In this document: piece by piece, positions 1 to 6,187 of the stretch
Position numbering within the stretch: the stretch's first letter is position 1
Layout of the letters: each line of letters opens with the position of its first letter
DNA from: Candidatus Omnitrophota bacterium
GTDB lineage: Bacteria; Ratteibacteria; UBA8468; B48-G9; JAFGKM01
Length of the DNA stretch: 6,683 nucleotides
NCBI GenBank assembly: GCA_023818785.1
Contig: JAMWCO010000082.1
Location: 1 to 6,683 of the forward strand
Direction of reading: 5' to 3'
The notes under the pieces: model-generated
Told to the model about the DNA's origin: nothing
Database searches by the model: none
Seen by the model: only the letters and a program-made list of their open reading frames with translations
Position numbers and translations under genes: made by a program

Positions 1-775
1 TTTGCATTTTAGCATGCCCAATAGCAATAGCACTACCTTTTTCTTTGGCAATTTTCAGTAATTCATCTATTTTTTTATTTATTTCTTCAGGGTCTGGAGA
101 TATATCAAGAAAGATATCTCTTTTTCTTGTTTTAACTCCAATCTCTTTTGCAATTTTATATCCACAACTTTTTGGATTTGTTAAACTATCAACAAAGAAT
201 AAATTATTTTCTTTCACTCTTTCAAGCAAAATTCTCATTTTTTCCTCATTTATTGTATATAAAGAACCCATATGATTATTTATACCTTTAATATATGGTA
301 AAAAATCCTTTATATCATCTTTGAAAGTATTATTTATTTCCTCTTCACTCATATCAACTTTTATTAAACCCTTATCAAAAGATTGTGATGGTGGAGTTGG
401 TTCAAGTGGTAAATGTAAAAGTAATTCATAATTTTTATCTTTTAATTCTTTTAATATTTCTTTACTGTAAGGTGCTTTTGGTAAAATTGAGAGTGTAAGT
501 GGTTTATTTATTTTTTCTATTTCTTTTATTATTGATAAATTCCATCCAATATCATCTATAATAATCGCAACTTCTGCAGTTTTTTCAATCCTTCTTTTTT
601 CAGATATCTCTGGTTTAATCTCAGGATAATATAATTTTGCTATTTCTTTCTTCTCAAATTTTTCTACTTTCTTAAATTCATTAAGAATCTTCAATCCAAT
701 AATTAAAATACACAAAATTAAAAGAAGAAAAAAAGGGACAAATAATGAAAATTTGTTATTTTCTTTTTTTACCAT
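1..775 (-). CDS. Divergent polysaccharide deacetylase family protein (YibQ-like), 3' end cut by window edge
   Basis: 258 codons are visible from ATG at 775 and the frame is still open at position 1, so only a short C-terminal part is missing. Residues about 10-30 are a hydrophobic segment after a Lys-rich start, which predicts an N-terminal membrane anchor or signal with the rest exported. The family's landmark motifs follow in order: IIIDDIG (Asp74-Asp75), LTLSILP, LLHLPLEP (His121), INNHMGS (His168), FFVDS (Asp196), FLD (about 222-224) and IAIGHAK (His254). This is the deacetylase-fold family of E. coli YibQ (Pfam Polysacc_deac_2). Its substrate is not established, and an envelope glycan is the natural guess. 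The ATG directly abuts the TAA of ctpA, in the same frame and with no good Shine-Dalgarno, so translation probably depends on coupling to ctpA. Family assignment is firm; biochemical function is not. Confidence 0.88.
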   Translation of the reverse strand, partial: MVKKENNKFSLFVPFFLLLILCILIIGLKILNEFKKVEKFEKKEIAKLYYPEIKPEISEKRRIEKTAEVAIIIDDIGWNLSIIKEIEKINKPLTLSILPKAPYSKEILKELKDKNYELLLHLPLEPTPPSQSFDKGLIKVDMSEEEINNTFKDDIKDFLPYIKGINNHMGSLYTINEEKMRILLERVKENNLFFVDSLTNPKSCGYKIAKEIGVKTRKRDIFLDISPDPEEINKKIDELLKIAKEKGSAIAIGHAKMQ

Positions 776-1942
776 TTAAATCATTTTTTTTATTTCTTCA
801 AGTGCTCTCTTAAATTGTAAATCCTCATCGCTTGTTGGCATTATTGGTTTTTCTCCTTCAAGTTTTACTTCTATGTCTGGTTCTATCCCTTCTCCTTCAA
901 TACATATACCTTTTGGTGTATAATATTTTGCTATAGTAAGTTTAATTGCTGAACCATCTGGAAGAGAAATTAGATTTTGGACAGAACCTTTTCCAAATGT
1001 TTTTGTTCCAATAGATAGAAAATTAGGGTAATTGTCCTTTAATGCACCAAATAATATTTCTGAAGCAGATGCACTACCACCATTTACAAGTAAGATAATT
1101 GGTTTTCTCCACAATTGATCCTTTCTACTGTAAAATTTTGCTGTATCTTTTTTATCTCTTCCTTGAGTATATACAATTAATTTGTTTGGTGGTAAAAAGA
1201 ATTCACTAACTTCTATAGCAATATTTAATAATCCACCAGGATTATTCCTCAAATCAAGGATTAATCCTTTTATATTTTTTTCATTAAATTCATTAATTAC
1301 CTTTTTCAAATCTTCAGATGTATTTTCTTGAAAACCAGTCAATCTAATATATCCTATTGAATCATAAATTTTTGATTTTACAGATTTTATTTTAATAATA
1401 TCTCTTTCAAGAGTAATCTTAATCAAATTTTGTGCACCTTCTCTTAAAATACTTATTGTGACTTTTGTTCCTTTTTTACCCCTTAACATTTTTGCTGCTT
1501 CCATTGTTGACATTCCTTTAGTTGATTTCCCATCTATCTCAATTATCTTATCTCCTTCTTTTATTCCTGCTTTCCATGCAGGTGTATCTTCAATTGGACT
1601 AACAACAGTAACTATTCCATCTTTGAGTGTTATTTCCATTCCTACGCCTTCAAATTCTCCCTTTGTTTCTATTTGCAATTCTTTTTTTAATTCTGGTTCA
1701 AGAAAAGCACTGTAAGGGTCAAGAGACATAAGCATACCTTTTAAAGCGCCATAAATAAGTTTTTTATTTTCAACTGGTTCAACATAATTATCACGAACTA
1801 TTTTTAATGCATCAATAAAAAGTTCAAGATTTCTATAGAGATTGTCATCTTTTCTTTTTGTCTGTGATAGAGTAACATCTCCACCAAAAACAAATGTAAG
1901 TAATAAAAAACTTAATAATGTTAAAAATATTTTCTTTTTCAT
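776..1942 (-). CDS. ctpA: C-terminal processing peptidase CtpA (S41 family, PDZ-containing)
   Basis: 388 aa serine protease of the CtpA/Prc/Tsp type. These are exported enzymes that recognise and cleave the C-termini of envelope proteins. Residues 1-20 (MKKKIFLTLL, then hydrophobic) form a signal peptide or membrane anchor. An N-terminal helical region (about 36-85, with SLDPYSAFLEP) leads into a PDZ domain at about 95-180 (GVGMEI, AGIKEGDKIIEIDG). The S41 catalytic core covers about 190-365. The catalytic Ser lies in NGGSASASEI (Ser292 by alignment to the known nucleophile) and the general-base Lys in TFGKGSVQ (Lys318); LILDLRNNPGG is the usual core motif. All catalytic elements are intact and the length is normal. 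AAAAGGAG, 5 nt before the ATG, fixes the start. The gene lies 32 nt after gatB. Its likely substrates are peptidoglycan-hydrolase or lipoprotein partners, by analogy only. Confidence 0.96.
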   Translation of the reverse strand: MKKKIFLTLLSFLLLTFVFGGDVTLSQTKRKDDNLYRNLELFIDALKIVRDNYVEPVENKKLIYGALKGMLMSLDPYSAFLEPELKKELQIETKGEFEGVGMEITLKDGIVTVVSPIEDTPAWKAGIKEGDKIIEIDGKSTKGMSTMEAAKMLRGKKGTKVTISILREGAQNLIKITLERDIIKIKSVKSKIYDSIGYIRLTGFQENTSEDLKKVINEFNEKNIKGLILDLRNNPGGLLNIAIEVSEFFLPPNKLIVYTQGRDKKDTAKFYSRKDQLWRKPIILLVNGGSASASEILFGALKDNYPNFLSIGTKTFGKGSVQNLISLPDGSAIKLTIAKYYTPKGICIEGEGIEPDIEVKLEGEKPIMPTSDEDLQFKRALEEIKKMI

Positions 1943-1947
1943 CTTTT

Positions 1948-1955
1948 CTCCTTTT
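1948..1955 (-). promoter_or_regulatory. Shine-Dalgarno site of ctpA
   Basis: AAAAGGAG ends 5 nt before the ATG at 1942. It lies in the 32-nt spacer after gatB, which is the longest gap between genes in the window. The spacer is too short and featureless to argue for a promoter or terminator. Confidence 0.8.
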
Positions 1956-1974
1956 AAATTAATTATTTTACCCT

Positions 1975-3402
1975 TTATTTTAATTTTTTTAAATACTCAA
2001 TTAAAATTTCTTTTACTACATTTGGGTTTGCTTTACCAGATGTCTTTCTCATAACTTGTCCTACAAGGAATCCAATAACCTGTTCTTTGCCTTTTTTCCA
2101 GTCACCAACTGCTTTTTCATTTTCTTTTACAACATCTTCAACAACTTTTATTAAAATTTCCTCATCTTTTATTTGAATAAGATTTTTCTTTTTTACAATA
2201 TCTATTGGAGAAAGACCTGTTTCATACGATTCTTTAAATATTTCTTTTCCTATGGTTCCTGTTATTTTTCCTTCATCTATCAATTTTAGAATCTCAACAA
2301 GATTTTCTGGTTTTAAAGGTATTTCTTCTGCTTTTAATATTTTACCTTTAATTTTTGCAAGAAGTTCTCCCATTATCCAATTAGCAATTATCTTAGGATT
2401 TTTATATAATTTTACACATTCTTCAAAATAATCAGCAATTCCTTTCTGTGTAATTAAAACATTTGCATCATAATCAGAAAGACCATAAGTATTTTTAAAT
2501 CTTTCTTTTCTTTGGTCAGGTAATTCTTCTATCTCTCTCCTTATTTTTTCTATCAATTCATCTTTAATTTCAAGAGGGACAAGGTCAGGTTCAGGAAAAT
2601 ATCTATAATCATGTGCCTCTTCTTTAGACCTCATACTTTCAGTAATTTCATCTTTTTCATTCCAAAGTCGTGTTTCTTGAATAATTTCTCCTTCCTTTTT
2701 TAAAATCTCTATCTGCCTTTTACTTTCATATGCCAATGCTTTTCTCACTGATTTAAAAGAGTTCATATTTTTTACTTCTATTTTAATACCAAGAGAAGTT
2801 TCACCTTTTCTCCTTACTGAAATATTTGCATCACATCTTAAAGAACCTTCTTCCATATTACAATCACTTATTTCAAGATATTCAAGTATTTGTTTAAGTT
2901 TTTCAAGAAATTCTTCTGCTTGTTCAGGACTTTGTATATCTGGCTCTGTAACCATTTCAAGTAAAGGAATACCACTTCTGTTAAAATCAATATATGAAAA
3001 ATAGCCTTTTTCAGAATGTAAAAGTTTTCCTGCATCTTCTTCAAGATGAATTCTTTTAAAACGAATTTTTTTACTATCTAATTCAAGATAACCACCTACT
3101 CCTATTGGTTCTTCATATTGAGAAATTTGATAATTCTTTGGTAAATCAGGATAAAAATAATTTTTTCTTGCAAATTTACAAAATTTTGAAATATTTGAAT
3201 TGAAAGCAAGACCTGTTTTTATAGCAAGTTCAACTGCTTTTTCATTTATAACAGGGAGAACCCCTGGCATACCAGTACAGATAGGACATATTTGAGAATT
3301 TGGTGGACTACCAAATTTTGTGGAACAACTACAAAACATCTTTGTTTTTGTTAGAAGTTCAACATGGACTTCAAGACCAATAATTGTTTCAAATTCATCC
3401 AT
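1975..3402 (-). CDS. gatB: Aspartyl/glutamyl-tRNA(Asn/Gln) amidotransferase subunit B
   Basis: 475 aa, the normal length for GatB. In the GatCAB complex, GatB binds mischarged Glu-tRNA(Gln) or Asp-tRNA(Asn) and activates the acyl carboxylate, which then receives ammonia from the GatA glutaminase. Visible signatures are IGLEVHVEL (8-16), a zinc-binding set CSC...CPIC (Cys24, Cys26, Cys39, Cys42), YFYPDLPKNYQISQYEEP (82-99), IHLEEDAGKL (118-127), DFNRSGIPLLEMVTEPD (139-155), MEEGSLRCDANIS (183-195), EVKNMNSF (209-216) and HDYRYFPEPDL (264-274). The C-terminal YqeY-like tail (about 325-475) ends with VGQVMRKTSGKANP. The start is fixed: an in-frame TGA lies five codons upstream and the conserved N-terminus begins right after the Met. 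Only one base separates it from the preceding stop. The nearest Shine-Dalgarno-like sequence (GGGGTGA) is 12 nt away, so coupling is likely. gatA and gatC are not in this window. Confidence 0.98.
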   Translation of the reverse strand: MDEFETIIGLEVHVELLTKTKMFCSCSTKFGSPPNSQICPICTGMPGVLPVINEKAVELAIKTGLAFNSNISKFCKFARKNYFYPDLPKNYQISQYEEPIGVGGYLELDSKKIRFKRIHLEEDAGKLLHSEKGYFSYIDFNRSGIPLLEMVTEPDIQSPEQAEEFLEKLKQILEYLEISDCNMEEGSLRCDANISVRRKGETSLGIKIEVKNMNSFKSVRKALAYESKRQIEILKKEGEIIQETRLWNEKDEITESMRSKEEAHDYRYFPEPDLVPLEIKDELIEKIRREIEELPDQRKERFKNTYGLSDYDANVLITQKGIADYFEECVKLYKNPKIIANWIMGELLAKIKGKILKAEEIPLKPENLVEILKLIDEGKITGTIGKEIFKESYETGLSPIDIVKKKNLIQIKDEEILIKVVEDVVKENEKAVGDWKKGKEQVIGFLVGQVMRKTSGKANPNVVKEILIEYLKKLK

Positions 3403-3403
3403 T

Positions 3404-4417
3404 TTATATTTTTTTCACCCCACTTTTCAAAGAGATTTTCAATGAACTATTTTCTTTTAGTTTCAATTGGTCGTTCCTTTTTATTGCTTCAGATAAATTT
3501 GGTAAACTTGAGAATGGTTCAAGGGCAATATTATAGTTTCTACCCCACCATGGATAATCGTAACTACCTTTTGCAATTCTCCAAAACCATATATATTTAA
3601 ATATTTCTTTTGGGAATTCCATAAAAAATCCAATTTTTAATTTTTCATTCAAAATTTCATAATAACCCTCTTTTAGTTCTGAAATGAAAATAACATCTGA
3701 AACATTATCATTTTCAGCAGGAACTTTACTTATATCTACTTGTTCTCCGTTTACACCTTCAACAAAAGGCCAATCTCCTTCTGTTTGTTTTAAATTTGTT
3801 AATGATTTCCCATCTCCTTTAATAACTTTAACTTTTCCTCCTTTAATATTTATAATACAATCTTCTGATAAAAATGGTTTTCCAAAAGTAGGATGATGCC
3901 CCCAAATAAAATCAATCTCTTGACCAGATAGATTTTTAACTTCTTCTTCTATTTCTATATAAGGAGTTTCACTTTTGATTGTTATTATTTTTTCAAGATA
4001 AAAAGGTGTTCTATATGTATAAACATAAAATTTTATTGAAATTTTATCTTGACTATCCTCAATTATTTGATATTCCCATGGTAATAAAGCAACTTCTCCA
4101 TGTAGTCCTATAGTCGCTCCTTTATATTCACAAATTGGACCACCATTTGGGAAAATCTCCTGCCAGCCACCAGGATAATAGTCAATGAAACTTCCTAACT
4201 TTGTTGGTGCTGTTTCAATTAATTTTGATTGAGGATAAAAAGGTATTGGACTTCTCCACATAAAATCAATATCTTTTTCTTTATATAAAAATTCAACTAT
4301 GTCAGTGCCTTTATCAATAAGAATTTCAACCCTTATTATTTCATTTTCAATAAAAATAGACCTATATCCTTTCCACACAAATTCCATAAATCTACAATGA
4401 TTATTCCTGTTTAACAT
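3404..4417 (-). CDS. Aldose 1-epimerase / galactose mutarotase-like protein, substrate unknown
   Basis: 337 aa cytoplasmic protein (no signal peptide) with the galactose-mutarotase fold pattern. An N-terminal strand-rich part (GTDIVEFLYKEKDIDFMW, 37-54) precedes PGGWQEIFPNGGP (82-94), GLHGEV (104-109), WGHHPTFGKP (172-181) and ALEPFSSLP (298-306). His106, His174 or His175, and Glu300 fall where mutarotases have their two catalytic His and the Glu base, so an anomerase or epimerase on a sugar or sugar derivative is plausible. The sequence is not close to classical GalM, and no sugar-metabolism gene is adjacent to suggest a substrate. The start at 4417 overlaps the upstream stop by 17 nt and is supported by AGAGGAG 4 nt away. 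A Met at residue 11 (4387) has no comparable ribosome site. Fold is well supported; the specific reaction is unknown. Confidence 0.82.
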   Translation of the reverse strand: MLNRNNHCRFMEFVWKGYRSIFIENEIIRVEILIDKGTDIVEFLYKEKDIDFMWRSPIPFYPQSKLIETAPTKLGSFIDYYPGGWQEIFPNGGPICEYKGATIGLHGEVALLPWEYQIIEDSQDKISIKFYVYTYRTPFYLEKIITIKSETPYIEIEEEVKNLSGQEIDFIWGHHPTFGKPFLSEDCIINIKGGKVKVIKGDGKSLTNLKQTEGDWPFVEGVNGEQVDISKVPAENDNVSDVIFISELKEGYYEILNEKLKIGFFMEFPKEIFKYIWFWRIAKGSYDYPWWGRNYNIALEPFSSLPNLSEAIKRNDQLKLKENSSLKISLKSGVKKI

Positions 4418-5477
4418 CTATCTCCTCTGCAAAATATTTTTCATCTTCATCTATTAAATATCTTCTAAATCCAGCAAACCTATTTTTAAAATACTTTTCA
4501 CTTAATGAACTTATAATTACTCTCTTTAAAGTGAAACTTGCATGGATAAAAAGGTCATTACCAAGATATATTCCTACATGTCCAATTCTATCCCCTCTTT
4601 TAAAAAATACTAAATCTCCTGGTAATGCTTCTTTTTTATTTACAGGTAATCCATTTTGATATTGAGCAATAGAATTCTGTGGTAAATTTAATCCTATTAT
4701 TCTATAAACCAATCTTGTTAAAGCAGAACAATCAAGTCCACCTCTACTTTCTCCTCCATATCTATATTTTGTTCCAAGGTAATTTAATGCTTCTTGAATT
4801 AACTTTGTCCTTAAATCAGTATGTTTTTCTACAATTGTTTCTTGTTCAACTTTATCTTCAAGTAAATCTCTTGGTGGTATAACTAAAATCTGACCAACTT
4901 TTAAATCTTCCCTTCTTATTAAATTTGCCTGAAGTAATTTTTCTGATTCTATTTGGAATTTTTCACTTATTGATTCTATTGTGTCTCCTTCACATACTTT
5001 ATAATATATTTTTTGAGAAACATCTGTAATTGGTTTTACCTCATCCAGATTAATTTCCTTTTTTACATTTTTAAGGTCTACTTTTTTAATTCCTACAACA
5101 ATTTTCTGCCCTATTTTTAATTTTGAACTTTTAAGGTTATTCATCTTTTTCAATTCAGAAATAGAGAGACCAAACTGTTTTGAAATTTTAGATAAAGTAT
5201 CTCCTTTTTTTACTATATAATAATCTTTAATAAATTCACCTTTTTTTTCACTTTCTATTTTTTCTTCTTTAGTTCCTACTATAATTTTTTGTCCTGGATA
5301 GATATTGGATGATTTTAGATTGTTTAGTTTTTTTAGTTTTTCTGGCGTTGTTCCATATCTTTTACTAATTAAATATAAATTTTCGCCTTTCTTAACAGTA
5401 TGATAAATAGTATATGATTCTGTATAAATAGTAAAAATAAAAAAGAAATTTAAAATTCCTATAATTTTAAATTTCAT
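4401..5477 (-). CDS. Secreted peptidoglycan endopeptidase with three LysM repeats and an NlpC/P60 domain
   Basis: 358 aa. A short signal peptide or anchor (residues about 1-20, [10 protein letters not shown] then FFFIF) is followed by three LysM peptidoglycan-binding repeats at about 24-68, 86-129 and 158-200. A charged linker precedes a C-terminal NlpC/P60 domain at about 223-340. The cysteine-peptidase triad is visible: Cys250 in [13 protein letters not shown], His300 in [10 protein letters not shown] and His312 in FIHASF. Enzymes of this architecture cleave peptide stems of peptidoglycan (usually the D-Glu to diamino-acid bond) during growth or division, outside the cytoplasmic membrane. 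The last ~18 residues form a very acidic tail beyond the domain. The start overlaps the cysE stop as ATGA and has a near-perfect Shine-Dalgarno. LysM1 and LysM2 are closely related, LysM3 more divergent. The family call is sure; the exact bond cut is inferred. Confidence 0.93.
   Translation of the reverse strand: MKFKIIGILNFFFIFTIYTESYTIYHTVKKGENLYLISKRYGTTPEKLKKLNNLKSSNIYPGQKIIVGTKEEKIESEKKGEFIKDYYIVKKGDTLSKISKQFGLSISELKKMNNLKSSKLKIGQKIVVGIKKVDLKNVKKEINLDEVKPITDVSQKIYYKVCEGDTIESISEKFQIESEKLLQANLIRREDLKVGQILVIPPRDLLEDKVEQETIVEKHTDLRTKLIQEALNYLGTKYRYGGESRGGLDCSALTRLVYRIIGLNLPQNSIAQYQNGLPVNKKEALPGDLVFFKRGDRIGHVGIYLGNDLFIHASFTLKRVIISSLSEKYFKNRFAGFRRYLIDEDEKYFAEEIDVKQE
4422..4428 (-). promoter_or_regulatory. 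Shine-Dalgarno site selecting the mutarotase-like gene's start
   Basis: AGAGGAG lies 4 nt before the ATG at 4417, inside the 3' coding end of the LysM/NlpC gene. It decides for the upstream ATG, which gives a 17-nt gene overlap, over the in-frame ATG at 4387. Confidence 0.75.
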
Positions 5478-6187
5478 TTAATACCTCCTTCTAAAAGTTC
5501 AATAATTTCCTTCTTTTTTTCTTCAAAATATTCATCTATTTTTGATTTAAACCCTTCAAATTTTTCAAGTTCTTTTATTCTTTTTTCAAGTTCTTCCTGT
5601 TGGTCAATTATTAATTGTAGAACTTTTAAAATTGGGTCTGGAAGTTTATCATGGTCAAGGTCTATTTTCTTTTCCCTTTTTTCTACAACTCTTGCTGGAA
5701 CTCCAACAGCAGTAGTCCCTTCTGGAATATCTTTAATTACAACACTTCCAGCACCTATTTTTGCTCCATCTCCAACTTTAATTGGACCGAGTAAAATTGC
5801 TCCTGCTCCTATAACAACATTATTACCTATTGTCGGATGCCTTTTTTCTTTTTTTAAAGAAGTGCCACCAAGAACAACTCCTTGATACATTAAAACATCA
5901 TCTCCAATTTCTGCTGTTTCTCCAATTACAACACCCATTCCATGGTCAATAAAAAATCTCCTTCCTATTTTTGCTCCAGGATGAATTTCTATGCCTGTTA
6001 AAAATCTATTTATATGTGAAATTATTCTTGCTAATGTCTTTGCTCCATTTTTCCAGAGAAAATGGGCAAGACGATGAAGCCATATCGCATGTAAGCCAGG
6101 ATAACTTGTAATAACTTCAAAAACATTTCTTGCTGCAGGGTCTCTTTCAAAAACAACTTTAATATCTTCTTTCATTCTTTCAAACAT
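5474..6187 (-). CDS. cysE: Serine O-acetyltransferase
   Basis: 237 aa from the chosen start. It transfers acetyl from acetyl-CoA to L-serine, giving O-acetylserine, the first committed step of cysteine synthesis in the cytoplasm. The N-terminus ([31 protein letters not shown]) and the left-handed beta-helix (hexapeptide repeats, about 66-170) match the short EpsC/Bacillus-type CysE. The catalytic His is in [13 protein letters not shown] (Asp81-His82) and the serine-site His is in KRHPTIG (His117). AGSVV and VGVPARVV end the helix. A Glu/Lys-rich predicted coiled coil of about 45 residues follows. Start choice: the Met at 6187 matches the known family N-terminus and overlaps the E2 stop by 8 nt. 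The Met at 6217 adds ten atypical residues, and the Met at 6175 also stays possible. None has a strong Shine-Dalgarno. The partner cysteine synthase gene is not in the window. Confidence 0.95.
   Translation of the reverse strand: MFERMKEDIKVVFERDPAARNVFEVITSYPGLHAIWLHRLAHFLWKNGAKTLARIISHINRFLTGIEIHPGAKIGRRFFIDHGMGVVIGETAEIGDDVLMYQGVVLGGTSLKKEKRHPTIGNNVVIGAGAILLGPIKVGDGAKIGAGSVVIKDIPEGTTAVGVPARVVEKREKKIDLDHDKLPDPILKVLQLIIDQQEELEKRIKELEKFEGFKSKIDEYFEEKKKEIIELLEGGIK
5483..5490 (-). promoter_or_regulatory. Strong Shine-Dalgarno site of the LysM/NlpC gene
   Basis: AAGGAGGT, a full anti-16S match, ends 5 nt before the ATG at 5477 and lies inside the 3' end of cysE. It is the best ribosome site in the window, so this gene is probably translated efficiently on its own despite the 4-nt ATGA overlap. 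Confidence 0.85.

Noticed and set aside
45..275. Plus-strand ORF of 76 codons
   Set aside because: It is antisense to the well-supported deacetylase gene and shows only low-complexity Phe/Ser/Leu/Ile composition expected from the reverse of purine-rich coding DNA.
721..780. T- and A-runs resembling intrinsic terminators or slippery frameshift sites
   Set aside because: Homopolymer runs are frequent throughout this AT-rich coding DNA. No GC-rich stem precedes them and all reading frames are intact without frameshifting.
1943..1974. Promoter or terminator in the 32-nt gatB-ctpA spacer (a TAAAAT-like element is present)
   Set aside because: The spacer is too short for a -35/-10 pair plus leader, has no hairpin, and AT-rich hexamers are expected by chance at this composition.
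1458..2054. Plus-strand ORFs inside and upstream of ctpA (1458-1715, 1842-2054)
   Set aside because: Both are antisense shadows of ctpA and the gatB end, with no domain-like sequence.
3364..3896. Plus-strand ORFs at 3364-3600 and 3684-3896
   Set aside because: Shadows of the mutarotase-like gene and the gatB start; composition is low-complexity and no Shine-Dalgarno was noticed.
4679..4882. Plus-strand ORF of 67 codons, Leu-rich and membrane-like
   Set aside because: Antisense to the NlpC/P60 domain, whose catalytic Cys and His motifs are intact. The hydrophobic look comes from reverse-reading Lys/Asn-rich codons.
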